Below the pieces are notes generated by a model. That model saw only the letters and a program-made list of their open reading frames with translations. It did no database searches and had not been told where the DNA came from. Positions 9,847-18,898 of a stretch of DNA of 64,000 nucleotides are shown one piece after another (the first letter of the stretch is position 1; each line of letters opens with the position of its first letter). Location of the stretch: NCBI GenBank assembly GCA_902529365.1, contig CABZWK010000010.1:1-64000 (forward strand), given 5' to 3'. The stretch comes from an uncultured Balneola sp. GTDB taxonomy: Bacteria; Bacteroidota; Rhodothermia; Balneolales; Balneolaceae. Made by a program: the position numbers and the translations under genes.

Positions 9847-9917
9847 TGCCCGGTCGTCTAATGGCAGGACACCTGGTTTTGGTCCAGTATGTGGGGGTTC
9901 GAGTCCTCCCCGGGCAA
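9847..9917 (+). tRNA. tRNA-Gln (anticodon TTG)
   Basis: Cloverleaf read by eye: acceptor TGCCCGG/CCGGGCA (9847-9853 with 9910-9916), D-arm GTCT/GGAC, anticodon loop TTTTGGT with TTG, and T-arm GGGGG-TTCGAGT-CCTCC. Position 27-43 appears as a C-T mismatch at the base of the anticodon stem. The 3' CCA is not encoded, so it would be added by CCA transferase. Confidence 0.93.
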
Positions 9918-9999
9918 CAACACTCGATGGATGTCAAGGTTAAGAGTCCATCGTTTTATGTAATCCTGAACATCTCAGTGCTAGCAAAATAAAATAACC

Positions 10000-10932
10000 T
10001 TGGACAGTCCTCTCGCTATATTCTCTGGTACTAGTAATCCAGCCTTGGCTCGCGCCATAGCAAAGGAGTATGGAACCAATCTTGGAAAAATTACTATCAA
10101 ACAATTTTCTGATGGTGAAATCTATGTAAAGTATGAACAGAGTATACGTGGTGAGGATATATTCATTGTCCAACCAACTCCCCCTTCAGGCGACAACATT
10201 ATTGAGTTACTACTCATGTTGGATGCTGCAAAGCGTGCTTCAGTTAAACGGGTGACAGCCGTTATCCCTTACTTTGGATATGCACGCCAAGATCGAAAAG
10301 ACCAACCTAGAGTGTCAATTGGGTCAAAGTTGATGGCTAATCTACTGGTTGAAGCGGGTGCAGATCGTATACTCACGATGGACCTTCACGCAGCGCAAAT
10401 TCAAGGATTTTTTGATATCCCTCTTGATCACCTTTATGCTTCCCGAGTATTTATTGATCATATGACCAAGCATCCAATTGATAATTTAGTGGTGGTTGCA
10501 CCTGATGTTGGTAGTTTGAAAACGGCACGATCCTATTCAAAAAAGCTTGGTGCTTCCCTTGCCTTCATTGATAAGCGCAGACCAAAGCAAAATGAATCAG
10601 AAATAATGAATATTATTGGTGAAGTAGAGGGTAAGAATGTACTAATCGTTGATGATTTAATTGATACAGCAGGAACCCTGACCAACGCGGCTACTGCCAT
10701 GAAGGAGCGTGGTGCACTAGACATACGAGCTATGTGTTCACACCCTATACTCTCAGGACCAGCATTTCAAAGAATTGAAGATTCACCCATTGATGAACTA
10801 TTGGTAACTGACACCATTCCATTGCGTCAGCCATCTGAAAAAATTAAGGTGCTCAGTGTAGCAAATATTTTTGCTGAAGCAATTGAACGGATTCATACCA
10901 ATGACACCATCAGTGCATTGTTCGATAATTAA
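10000..10932 (+). CDS. prs: Ribose-phosphate pyrophosphokinase (PRPP synthetase)
   Basis: Makes PRPP from ribose 5-phosphate and ATP for nucleotide, His and Trp synthesis. Family motifs are all present: FSDGEIYVKYEQSIRGEDIF, PYFGYARQDRK, DLHAAQIQGFF, the catalytic flexible-loop region APDVGSLKTARSYSKKLGA and the PRPP loop VLIVDDLIDTAGTL. The 310-residue length is normal. The only in-frame start that gives the family N-terminus is TTG at 10000; a TAG stop lies just upstream at 9982-9984. It heads a prs-rplY-pth run, a widespread bacterial arrangement. Confidence 0.96.
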   Translation: MDSPLAIFSGTSNPALARAIAKEYGTNLGKITIKQFSDGEIYVKYEQSIRGEDIFIVQPTPPSGDNIIELLLMLDAAKRASVKRVTAVIPYFGYARQDRKDQPRVSIGSKLMANLLVEAGADRILTMDLHAAQIQGFFDIPLDHLYASRVFIDHMTKHPIDNLVVVAPDVGSLKTARSYSKKLGASLAFIDKRRPKQNESEIMNIIGEVEGKNVLIVDDLIDTAGTLTNAATAMKERGALDIRAMCSHPILSGPAFQRIEDSPIDELLVTDTIPLRQPSEKIKVLSVANIFAEAIERIHTNDTISALFDN

Positions 10933-10951
10933 AAAGTAGAATAGGAAAAAA

Positions 10952-11596
10952 ATGGCAAAGCCAGAATACGTTAAACTTGAGGGAGCTCCTCGAGAAACCA
11001 GTAAAAAAGCAAACCGTGAGCTGCGAGCGGCCAAACGTGTACCTGCCGTATTATATGGTCCCGAAGTTCAAGAAAACATACATTTCTCAATAGACGAGTT
11101 AGCACTAGAGAAGATTTTGAGTCGTGCTCAAGCTAAGGTGCAAGAGCTTACAATCGACGGGAATGTGTACAAAACACTACTAAAACGTACAGAATTTGAC
11201 CCCGTTACGGATCGTCCTATTCATGCCGATTTTTACGTGTTAAGTGATAAGCATAAAGTCACACTTCGGGTACCTATTGGTATAAGAGGAACCGCACGTG
11301 GGGTTGTCGAAGGGGGTGGACGTTTGTTTCAACCTATGAAGTTCCTTCGTATACGTGTGTTACCAGAGAACATTGTTGCTGAGTTTGAAGTGGACGTGAC
11401 TCCATTAAAAATTGGCCAATCGTTTCATGTATCTGATTTAGAGTTAGATGGTATTATTCCATTGGATTCTTTGAACAGAACAATTGTCACAATTAGACCA
11501 CCAAAAGGACAACTATTGAAAGATGTCGTTGCAGATGAGGATGGTGACGATACTGAAGGAACAGAAGATTCCTCGGAAGAAACTTCTGAAGAATAA
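10952..11596 (+). CDS. rplY: 50S ribosomal protein L25/general stress protein Ctc
   Basis: Binds 5S rRNA in the large ribosomal subunit. The N-terminal L25 domain (about 1-98) includes KANRELRAAKRVPAVLYGPE and HADFYVLSDKHKVTLRVP; the C-terminal TL5/CTC domain (about 99-190) includes GVVEGGGRLFQPMKFLRIRV. A strongly acidic tail (EDGDDTEGTEDSSEETSEE) is typical of the long CTC form. The gene starts 19 bases after prs and ends 14 bases before pth, consistent with one transcript. Confidence 0.96.
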   Translation: MAKPEYVKLEGAPRETSKKANRELRAAKRVPAVLYGPEVQENIHFSIDELALEKILSRAQAKVQELTIDGNVYKTLLKRTEFDPVTDRPIHADFYVLSDKHKVTLRVPIGIRGTARGVVEGGGRLFQPMKFLRIRVLPENIVAEFEVDVTPLKIGQSFHVSDLELDGIIPLDSLNRTIVTIRPPKGQLLKDVVADEDGDDTEGTEDSSEETSEE

Positions 11597-11610
11597 GTAA
11601 AAGGGTACCC

Positions 11611-12168
11611 GTGGCGCTTTTAGTTGGACTTGGAAATGTGGGTGCTGAGTATGAGGGTACTCGACATAACATTGGTTTTGATATCGTGGATAGGCTAGCC
11701 CATAAACTGGGTAGTCCTTTCCAACCAGGTGAAGGTTCCTTTGTCGTTGCAGAAGCACGATATAAGGGCCAAATCTTGTTTATAATAAAACCGAGCAATT
11801 ACATGAATAACAGCGGTTCCTCCGTAACCAAAGCCATGGCACAGTTCAATCAAAAGCCAGATCAAAGTTTAATTATTTATGATGATTTACATTTGGCTTT
11901 AGGAGACTTAAAGTTAAGACCTAAGGGTAGTGATGGTGGACACAATGGAATCGCGGATGTTCATGAGAAAATTGGCTCTCAAGCCATACCTCGCTTACGA
12001 ATAGGCATTGGGAATGATTTCCATAGGGGCAGACAAGTTGAATTTGTGTTATCACCATTTAGAGCTGAAGAGCTAGAAACGGTGAATCTCATAATAGATC
12101 ATGCTGTTCAAACAAGCTTAGATTTTGTGGGGCTAGGACTAAACAGAGCAATGAATATACATAACTAA
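11611..12168 (+). CDS. pth: Peptidyl-tRNA hydrolase
   Basis: Releases peptidyl groups from drop-off peptidyl-tRNA. The protein has VGLGNVGAEYEGTRHNIGFD with the catalytic His, KPSNYMNNSG, YDDLHLALGDLKLRPKGS and DGGHNGI, all standard Pth motifs; 185 residues is normal. The start is GTG at 11611, which directly precedes the conserved ALLVGLGN; no better upstream codon exists. Third gene of prs-rplY-pth. Confidence 0.97.
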   Translation: MALLVGLGNVGAEYEGTRHNIGFDIVDRLAHKLGSPFQPGEGSFVVAEARYKGQILFIIKPSNYMNNSGSSVTKAMAQFNQKPDQSLIIYDDLHLALGDLKLRPKGSDGGHNGIADVHEKIGSQAIPRLRIGIGNDFHRGRQVEFVLSPFRAEELETVNLIIDHAVQTSLDFVGLGLNRAMNIHN

Positions 12169-12236
12169 GATATCTCTTTTTTTACAGGTGCAGAGTCACC
12201 TCGTTAATTACCATATAAAACATAGAACGCAGAATT

Positions 12237-14444
12237 ATGCAAACCATACTATACTTAATACCAATTGCAGGACTTATAGCTCTGCTCTACACGTTTATAA
12301 AGTCATCTTGGGTTTCCAAACAAGAAGTTGGAACCGAACGAATGGGACGAATAAGCGAAAGCATCGCCGCAGGTGCAATGGCATTCTTAAAAGCTGAATA
12401 CCGAGTACTAGCAATTTTTGTTGTTGCAGTAGCTATCCTATTAGGAGTCAGCGCTAACCCCGAAACATCCAGTTGGATGGTAGCCATTTCCTTTGTGGTA
12501 GGCGCTGTTTGTTCAGGTCTTGCAGGATTCATCGGTATGCGTGTTGCCACAAAAGCCAATGTGAGAACCACAAACGCAGCCCGTACAAGTCTAGGTAAAG
12601 GCTTAGAAGTTGCTTTTGCAGGTGGGTCCGTTATGGGACTCGGAGTAGTAGGATTAGGTGTACTTGGATTAAGTCTTTTACTGATTACTTTTGGAAGTAT
12701 TTTTGGTCTTGAGGGCGCAGGTGCAGTTAACAAAGTATTAGCTATTGTAACAGGCTTTTCATTTGGTGCCTCATCAATTGCTTTGTTCGCAAGAGTGGGT
12801 GGTGGAATTTACACCAAGGCAGCGGATGTTGGAGCTGATTTGGTTGGTAAAGTGGAGGCCGGCATTCCAGAAGATCATCCCCTAAATCCAGCTACTATTG
12901 CTGATAATGTGGGTGATAACGTGGGTGATGTTGCCGGTATGGGTGCCGATTTATTTGAGTCTTACGTTGGTTCTATTATTGGTACAATGGTATTAGGTGC
13001 GGCATTTATGACAATTCCAACGTGGTCGGACAATTTTCAGGGGCTCTCGGCAGTGTTGCTTCCCTTAGTATTAGCTGGTACTGGAATCCTTACCTCCATT
13101 GCAGGTACTTTTTTGGTTCGAGTGAAAGAAGGTGGAGACCCACAAAAAGCATTGAATCTTGGAGAGTTATTCTCCGGTCTGGTTATGTTAGTGGCTTCGT
13201 ATTTTATTATAAATTGGATGCTTCCAGAGAGTTGGACATTTACTGGAATTGAATACACTAGCACAGGTGTTTTCATTGCGACTATTTTTGGGTTGCTTTC
13301 TGGCTTAGCCATTGGTTTTGTGACCGAGTATTATACGGGTACAGGAACAAAACCTGTTCTTTCAATTGTTAAGCAATCCGTAACTGGATCTGCTACTAAC
13401 ATCATTGCTGGTTTAGGTGTAGGAATGATTTCTACCGCTATTCCAATCTTAATTATTGCCGTTGCCATCATTGGTGCTTTTAGTTTTGCCGGATTGTATG
13501 GTATAGCTATTGCAGCAGTTGGTATGCTAGCAAATACAGGCATCCAATTGGCTGTAGATGCCTACGGGCCTATTTCTGATAATGCAGGGGGTATTGCTGA
13601 AATGGCTGAATTAGAGCCTGAAGTACGTGAGCGTACCGATAAATTGGATGCGGTAGGGAATACGACAGCAGCTATTGGTAAAGGTTTTGCAATCGGTTCT
13701 GCTGCCTTAACGGCCTTAGCTTTATTCGCTGCATTTATCACGGCTTACGAAGCGGTTAACCCAGAAGAAGTAATCATCAACGTTACTAACCCATATGTGA
13801 TGGCAGCTTTATTTGTAGGAGCAATGTTACCTTTCTTATTCTCTGCACTATCTATGAACGCAGTAGGACGCGCTGCAATGAGTATGATTGAAGAAGTACG
13901 TCGTCAGTTTAAAGACATTCCAGAGTTGCGTGCAGCCCTTGACGTGATGAACAGTAATGAGGGAAAAGAGTTTGCCGATTGGTCAAAAGAAGATCAAGCT
14001 ACTTTTGAAGCAGCAGATGGTAAAGCTGAGTATGAAAAGTGTGTGGAGATATCTACCGCGGCATCTATTCGTGAAATGGTACTTCCTGGTCTATTAGCGG
14101 TTATCGTACCGGTCTTATTTGGCTTTGTTCCTGGTTTTATTAGTGATGAACCTACCTTAGGAGCCCAAATGTTGGGCGGTCTTTTAGCTGGTGTTACATC
14201 TGCTGGGGTACTCATGGCTCTTTTTCAATCTAATGCGGGTGGAGCTTGGGACAATGCCAAAAAAATGATTGAAGAAGGGGTGACTATTGACGGTGTTGAA
14301 TACAAAAAAGGTAGTGAGCCACACAAAGCCGCAGTAGTAGGTGATACAGTTGGTGATCCATTCAAAGATACTTCTGGACCATCACTCAATATTTTATTAA
14401 AACTTATGTCTGTTGTGGCATTGGTTATAGCAACGATGATTTAA
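12237..14444 (+). CDS. hppA: Membrane-bound ion-translocating pyrophosphatase
   Basis: Pumps H+ and/or Na+ across the membrane using pyrophosphate hydrolysis. About 16 membrane spans occur in 735 residues. The active-site signature [20 protein letters not shown] and [20 protein letters not shown] are intact, as is the C-terminal [15 protein letters not shown]. The K+-dependence position reads [11 protein letters not shown], with Ala where K+-independent enzymes carry Lys, so a K+-dependent enzyme is expected. The helix-6 segment LFESYVGS carries the Glu found in Na+-PPases, though also in some H+-PPases, so Na+ transport is inference. Start ATG at 12237. Confidence 0.96.
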   Translation: MQTILYLIPIAGLIALLYTFIKSSWVSKQEVGTERMGRISESIAAGAMAFLKAEYRVLAIFVVAVAILLGVSANPETSSWMVAISFVVGAVCSGLAGFIGMRVATKANVRTTNAARTSLGKGLEVAFAGGSVMGLGVVGLGVLGLSLLLITFGSIFGLEGAGAVNKVLAIVTGFSFGASSIALFARVGGGIYTKAADVGADLVGKVEAGIPEDHPLNPATIADNVGDNVGDVAGMGADLFESYVGSIIGTMVLGAAFMTIPTWSDNFQGLSAVLLPLVLAGTGILTSIAGTFLVRVKEGGDPQKALNLGELFSGLVMLVASYFIINWMLPESWTFTGIEYTSTGVFIATIFGLLSGLAIGFVTEYYTGTGTKPVLSIVKQSVTGSATNIIAGLGVGMISTAIPILIIAVAIIGAFSFAGLYGIAIAAVGMLANTGIQLAVDAYGPISDNAGGIAEMAELEPEVRERTDKLDAVGNTTAAIGKGFAIGSAALTALALFAAFITAYEAVNPEEVIINVTNPYVMAALFVGAMLPFLFSALSMNAVGRAAMSMIEEVRRQFKDIPELRAALDVMNSNEGKEFADWSKEDQATFEAADGKAEYEKCVEISTAASIREMVLPGLLAVIVPVLFGFVPGFISDEPTLGAQMLGGLLAGVTSAGVLMALFQSNAGGAWDNAKKMIEEGVTIDGVEYKKGSEPHKAAVVGDTVGDPFKDTSGPSLNILLKLMSVVALVIATMI

Positions 14445-14446
14445 CT

Positions 14447-14480
14447 ATTATTTTCCAACCGTTTTTCCTAGGAAAATAAT
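14447..14480 (+). promoter_or_regulatory. Perfect 10-bp inverted repeat covering the SD and start codon of the next gene
   Basis: ATTATTTTCC (14447-14456) is perfectly complementary to GGAAAATAAT (14471-14480) with a 14-base loop. The right arm contains the likely Shine-Dalgarno AGGA (14470-14473) and the first two bases of the ATG at 14479. It could terminate hppA transcripts or block translation of the downstream gene when folded. Confidence 0.55.
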
Positions 14481-15192
14481 GTCCTCAAATCAATTACTTA
14501 AACTGGTGTTCTTCCATGATCAGCGCATAGAAGAACTTGCCAGTTCAAGTTCAAACTCTTCTAAGATCGATAGCGATGTACTTTCGTTATTTACCAAACC
14601 TGATCCGACCTATTCTAGGTTGTTTTTTATGGGAAGTGATCTTACAAGCAATCGCTACGGAATCAATTTACTAGATGCTTATCCTTCCATAGTTACCATT
14701 ATTGAAAAACTTTATACCTTACCTTTACAGTTAGAATGGTCAAATAAACAAGGTATAAGTGATTGGATACAAGATGCTCCGATGGATGCCTATCTTCGTT
14801 TAGTTCGGAAATCTAAAGACAGAATTACATCCCCAACTAATGTTTTGGATACTTCTTTGACAAAGGATATCCCAGCTACGGGTAACAAAAATCTAGAACA
14901 AGTTTGGGGATACGAAGTAGAAGCTTCAGTAATTCATCGTTTGCTAATGAAAGATGAAGTAATATTAGTTAAACGCGCAGCAATGGATGGTTACGATATA
15001 GATTTATTTAGTAAACGGAATCCCTATATCGATTTTTTCTATCCTTTACAGTCTTTATTACCGGACGCATTTAGATTTTTTTCCATAAACGGTAAGCGAG
15101 TGCATTCCAAAGAAGCTTTGTATTTTGAACAAACACGTCTCTATAAACCACCCCATGGTTTTGAAGAAGTTCATCCAGAATCCGTGCTATAA
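14479..15192 (+). CDS. Hypothetical protein, unknown function
   Basis: A 237-residue soluble protein with no signal peptide or membrane span. I do not recognise a family. A serine-rich segment (SSSSNSSK, residues 22-29) interrupts the N-terminal region, and the rest is mixed alpha/beta with many aromatics (DIDLFSKRNPYIDFFYPL near residue 180). It starts 34 bases after hppA, with an inverted repeat covering its ribosome site. Base composition is like the flanking genes, and the ORF is uninterrupted, so it is probably real. Confidence 0.65.
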   Translation: MSSNQLLKLVFFHDQRIEELASSSSNSSKIDSDVLSLFTKPDPTYSRLFFMGSDLTSNRYGINLLDAYPSIVTIIEKLYTLPLQLEWSNKQGISDWIQDAPMDAYLRLVRKSKDRITSPTNVLDTSLTKDIPATGNKNLEQVWGYEVEASVIHRLLMKDEVILVKRAAMDGYDIDLFSKRNPYIDFFYPLQSLLPDAFRFFSINGKRVHSKEALYFEQTRLYKPPHGFEEVHPESVL

Positions 15193-15281
15193 ATCGTTGG
15201 TTCTGATGGTCTCATAACCCAAGCGGCATCCTTTTTAATTAGTAGAATTTTTCAATACAAAATAAGCCAACAAATATTTAT

Positions 15282-15306
15282 CTTATTTAGACTATATTTA
15301 AATAAG
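15282..15306 (+). promoter_or_regulatory. Palindrome upstream of feoA, candidate metal-regulator operator
   Basis: CTTATTTA (15282-15289) and TAAATAAG (15299-15306) are perfect inverted repeats separated by 9 bases, ending one base before the feoA start codon at 15308. Position before an iron-uptake operon and a partial TTTAGnCTA core suggest a DtxR/IdeR-type or other Fe-responsive repressor site. This is an inference from location and symmetry only. Confidence 0.45.
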
Positions 15307-15307
15307 G

Positions 15308-15553
15308 ATGATCGTACCACTCAACACCACCAAAATAGGCGAACAAGTTCGTGTTAGTTGTCTAAACTGCACGAGTGAAGACACATGTAGGTTGCAAGAG
15401 CTTGGTTGTGTAGAGGGGGCAACAGGAACCGTTGTTTATAATCAGAAAAATATCATACTGCAGGTTGGTGAATGCCGGCTAGCGATTACGCACCCTTTGG
15501 CAATGAATATTTTAGTTGAACCGGTCTCAAAAAAAAAATCCTCTAACCTATAG
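15308..15553 (+). CDS. FeoA-domain protein (first copy)
   Basis: An SH3-like FeoA protein of 81 residues, cytoplasmic partner of the ferrous iron transporter FeoB. The sequence LNTTKIGEQVRVSCLNC ... RLQELGCVEGATGTVV ... LAITHPLAMNILVEP follows the FeoA pattern (helix with L-x-x-LG, GxxG turn, AxxIxV end). Three Cys residues (SCLNCTSEDTC) near residue 20 are unusual and might bind metal, which is speculative. Followed after 11 bases by a second FeoA gene and then feoB. Confidence 0.85.
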   Translation: MIVPLNTTKIGEQVRVSCLNCTSEDTCRLQELGCVEGATGTVVYNQKNIILQVGECRLAITHPLAMNILVEPVSKKKSSNL

Positions 15554-15564
15554 AGACTCAATCT

Positions 15565-15783
15565 ATGTTGCTTTCTGATGCACATGTTTATAAAAAATAT
15601 GAAGTTAAGCATATTCAAGGGGATGAACTTGTCAGAATTATGGAGATGGGTTTAACTCCAGGTAGTATTTGTGAAGTCATACGAAGAGCTCCAATGGGAT
15701 ATCCAATGGAGATAAAAATTCGCGGATATTTGCTAAGCTTACGAAAAAAAGAAACCGATGCGGTTGAAGTGAGTCCTAAATGA
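15565..15783 (+). CDS. feoA: FeoA-domain protein (second copy)
   Basis: A 72-residue FeoA: GDELVRIMEMGLTPGSICEV followed by IRRAPMGYPMEIKIRGYLLSLRK. The R-x-M-E-M-G-L-T-P-G segment and MEIKIRGYxLSLR strand are the canonical FeoA core, closer to consensus than the first copy. Its last codons overlap the feoB start by the ATGA arrangement (15780-15783), so translation is coupled to feoB. Confidence 0.9.
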   Translation: MLLSDAHVYKKYEVKHIQGDELVRIMEMGLTPGSICEVIRRAPMGYPMEIKIRGYLLSLRKKETDAVEVSPK

Positions 15784-17957
15784 GTAACCTGACCATTAAT
15801 GTTCAAAAAGAACTATTGCGACAGCCTAGTACCATCGCTCTTGTTGGGAATCCAAATACAGGTAAGTCTACTATTTTTAACGCTCTTACTGGATTACGAC
15901 AGAAAATAGCAAACTATCCGGGTATCACCGTTGAGCGTAAAATGGGAACCACCATTATCAATGGTGTATTGCATAAAATTATTGATCTACCCGGTGCCTA
16001 TAGCCTAAACCACAAAAAAGCGGATGAACGAATCACCTATGAAACTCTGATAGGGAGCTATGACCACGAGGAAAAGCCAGACCTGCTATTGATGGTGGTC
16101 GATGCCAGTAATTTGGAGCGTAATTTATTTTTGGCCTCTCAGGTCATGGATTTGCAGATTCCAATCCTTATGGTCTTGACCATGAGTGATATTGCTGATG
16201 AACGAGGTATTCGGATTCAGTCTCAACAGCTGTCCAACGTATGGGGCGTACCAGTAGTTTCGATTAATGCCCGATCTAAACAGTGCGATTTACAGATTAA
16301 GCAAGCACTTGTTGAACAAGGGGTGGCTACTCCTAAACCTTTTCAATGGAATCCTTCAAAGCCACTCAGACAAGCTGTTGAAAGATTGGATAGGGAATGG
16401 CTATCTGAGCATACTCAATTGCCGGAGCGTGCTCGACCTATAGAAGCCTTGCGACTTCTTGCAGAAGGTAATTTTGAAGATAGTTTTTATCAGTATTCTG
16501 AGGAAGGAAAAGCCAAGAAACTAATCGAGGAACTGCAAAACACTCTGGAAGCTCAGGGAGAAAATCCAACGGCTGCTGAGGTAGTGCAACGGTATCGTTT
16601 TATTGGCGATAGTTCAGAAGGAAGTGTAACTAAGGAGCAGAGAGACGAGCAGACTTTGACCGATCGATTGGATAATGTGTTCACCCACAGAGTAGCAGGA
16701 CCCGTCATTTTTGTACTGGTCCTATTGGTTATGTTTCAGTCTATCTTTAGCTGGGCTACTCCCTTTATGGATATGATTGATATGCTATTTATTGAGTTCG
16801 GTGCCTATGTGAGTAGTTCACTGCCTGCAGGACTGTTAAACAGCCTACTGGTCGATGGTATTATTGCCGGTTTGGGAGGAGTGGTTATATTTCTGCCACA
16901 AATTATTTTCCTATTTTTATTTATTTACTTCTTAGAAGGAACAGGATACATGGCAAGGGCTGCGTTTGTGATGGATGGCTTTATGACAAAGGTCGGCTTA
17001 CACGGTCGATCGGTTGTCCCTTTGATGTCCGGTTTTGCTTGTGCTATTCCTGGAATAATGGCAACAAGAACCATAGAGAACTGGCGAGATCGGCTGATCA
17101 CGATCATGATTTTACCTTTTATGGCCTGTTCAGCTCGTTTACCGGTCTATGCGGTAATGATTGCTGCCTTTGTCCCTGACAAACGGATCATTGGCTTTCT
17201 AACTTTACAAGGTTTGGTATTTTTTGGGTTATATCTATTTGGTATTGTGATGGCAGTTGGATCCGCAGCGGTAATGAAGCGTATTTTTCCTACTGGGAAA
17301 CCCACCCCTTTTTTAATGGAATTACCACCGTATAAGTGGCCGAATATTAGCTCAGTTGTCATCCAATCGTTAGAACGGGGCAAGATTTTTATTACAGAGG
17401 CAGGAAAAATTATCGTAGCTATTTCTATTATTTTATGGGTTTTAGCTTCATTCCCAACCTATGAACCTACGGCAAATGATTTAGCTGATATGGACGCAAA
17501 TCGGCAGATGAGTGAGCAGATGCTATCGACCTTACAGTTGAATCAAAGCTATGCAGGAAACTTTGGGCAATGGATTGAGCCAGCAATTGAGCCGCTCGGA
17601 TTTGATTGGAAAATTGGTATTGGCTTGTTGACTTCTTTTGCTGCCCGTGAAGTAATGGTAGGAACACTAAACACGATATATAGCATAGAAGAAACAGAGA
17701 AGCAGCTGGGATTGATAGAGCGTCTAAGGAGTGAAATAGATCCCGAAACTGGGCTTCCTAAGTACAATTTGGCAACGGCTCTTTCCTTGATGATATTTTT
17801 TGCCATAGCCATGCAATGTATGAGCACTCTAGCCATCGTAAAGCGAGAAACAAATAGTTGGAAATGGCCACTGGTTATGTTCGGTTACATGACTGTTTTA
17901 GCCTATTTTAGTGCATGGATAACCTTTGAATGGGCAAATACTTTTTTACTTGGCTAG
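15780..17957 (+). CDS. feoB: Ferrous iron transporter FeoB
   Basis: Main Fe(II) uptake permease of the inner membrane. The N-terminal G domain has G1 GNPNTGKST (about 23-31), the switch-I region KIANYPGITVER, G3 DLPGAYSL; the G4 position reads TMSD where FeoB normally has NxxD. The membrane part has Nucleoside-recognition (Gate) domains with GFACAIPGIMATRTIE and AREVMVGTLNTIY, about 8-11 spans. At 725 residues it is full length. Start ATG at 15780 overlaps feoA by four bases. The upstream palindrome at 15282 suggests iron-responsive control of the operon. Confidence 0.97.
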   Translation: MSNLTINVQKELLRQPSTIALVGNPNTGKSTIFNALTGLRQKIANYPGITVERKMGTTIINGVLHKIIDLPGAYSLNHKKADERITYETLIGSYDHEEKPDLLLMVVDASNLERNLFLASQVMDLQIPILMVLTMSDIADERGIRIQSQQLSNVWGVPVVSINARSKQCDLQIKQALVEQGVATPKPFQWNPSKPLRQAVERLDREWLSEHTQLPERARPIEALRLLAEGNFEDSFYQYSEEGKAKKLIEELQNTLEAQGENPTAAEVVQRYRFIGDSSEGSVTKEQRDEQTLTDRLDNVFTHRVAGPVIFVLVLLVMFQSIFSWATPFMDMIDMLFIEFGAYVSSSLPAGLLNSLLVDGIIAGLGGVVIFLPQIIFLFLFIYFLEGTGYMARAAFVMDGFMTKVGLHGRSVVPLMSGFACAIPGIMATRTIENWRDRLITIMILPFMACSARLPVYAVMIAAFVPDKRIIGFLTLQGLVFFGLYLFGIVMAVGSAAVMKRIFPTGKPTPFLMELPPYKWPNISSVVIQSLERGKIFITEAGKIIVAISIILWVLASFPTYEPTANDLADMDANRQMSEQMLSTLQLNQSYAGNFGQWIEPAIEPLGFDWKIGIGLLTSFAAREVMVGTLNTIYSIEETEKQLGLIERLRSEIDPETGLPKYNLATALSLMIFFAIAMQCMSTLAIVKRETNSWKWPLVMFGYMTVLAYFSAWITFEWANTFLLG

Positions 17958-18024
17958 GTTGTGCACGTGTTTGGAACGCTATTTTTGATTCGCAATTAAT
18001 ACTGTAAAAAGAGATATTTGGTAG

Positions 18025-18891
18025 ATGAATTTTTTAACCAAATTAGCTAACTCAATACGCGAATCTTCATCGGTATTGTGTATAGGACTTGATCCAAATA
18101 GTGCTCGATTGCCTGAGCAGGTTCGTACTTTTTCTGATGATCCGGTTGAACAGGTAGTATATTTTTGCCATCAGATCATTCAAGCTACCGAGAAACATTG
18201 TGCAGCCTTTAAACCTAATTTAGCTTTTTTTGAAGCTTTAGGTCCTCATGGTCTGGATGCATTTAACCGTGTTGTTTCTGCTATTCCCAATCGTCATATA
18301 ATTATAGCCGATGCTAAAAGAGGGGATATAAACACAACTGCAGAGCACTATAAGCAAGCATTTTTTGATCAATTTAAGGTTGATGCGATCACTCTAAATC
18401 CATTAATGGGTATGGAAACGTTAGAGGCTTTTAATGGCGATAGTAGTAAAGCGGTTTATGCACTGGCACTGACGTCCAATGCCGGTGCACAGGATTTTCT
18501 ATTGGCGAGGAGTGGTAATTTTGAGAGTCTTTCAGCTCATATAGCCCATCAACTAGCCAATACCCAGAAGTATTCCGAGACTCATCTGGGCATGGTCATC
18601 GGTGCCACTCAAAGCCAAGTAGCGCAGCAGGTCCTAACTCTACACCCAAAGGCAGCCTTATTAATTCCTGGGTTTGGCGCACAAGGGGGAGATATCGAAG
18701 CATTGGCAACATTATTAACAACCCACTCTGGACTACCCCTAATCAATTCTAGCAGAGGAATACTGTTTGATGTGAACGATAACACGGATAACGATCCAAC
18801 CCATGGAAGTTGGCAGGATCGAGTACTAGAACGAACTGTTACTGCAAATCAACGATTGCTTTCCATTTTTGAACAAGTGGAGCTGAATTAA
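18025..18891 (+). CDS. pyrF: Orotidine 5'-phosphate decarboxylase (type 2)
   Basis: Final step of UMP synthesis. The catalytic motif DAKRGDINTTAEHY is intact, with CIGLDPNSARLPEQ near the N-terminus and LLIPGFGAQGGD near the C-terminus. The 288-residue length and GLDP/FKPNLAFFEALG motifs are those of the longer type 2 (mycobacterial/myxobacterial) subfamily. Start ATG at 18025. The RNase HI gene begins 7 bases after its stop, so the two are likely one transcript. Confidence 0.96.
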   Translation: MNFLTKLANSIRESSSVLCIGLDPNSARLPEQVRTFSDDPVEQVVYFCHQIIQATEKHCAAFKPNLAFFEALGPHGLDAFNRVVSAIPNRHIIIADAKRGDINTTAEHYKQAFFDQFKVDAITLNPLMGMETLEAFNGDSSKAVYALALTSNAGAQDFLLARSGNFESLSAHIAHQLANTQKYSETHLGMVIGATQSQVAQQVLTLHPKAALLIPGFGAQGGDIEALATLLTTHSGLPLINSSRGILFDVNDNTDNDPTHGSWQDRVLERTVTANQRLLSIFEQVELN

Positions 18892-18898
18892 CAATACT

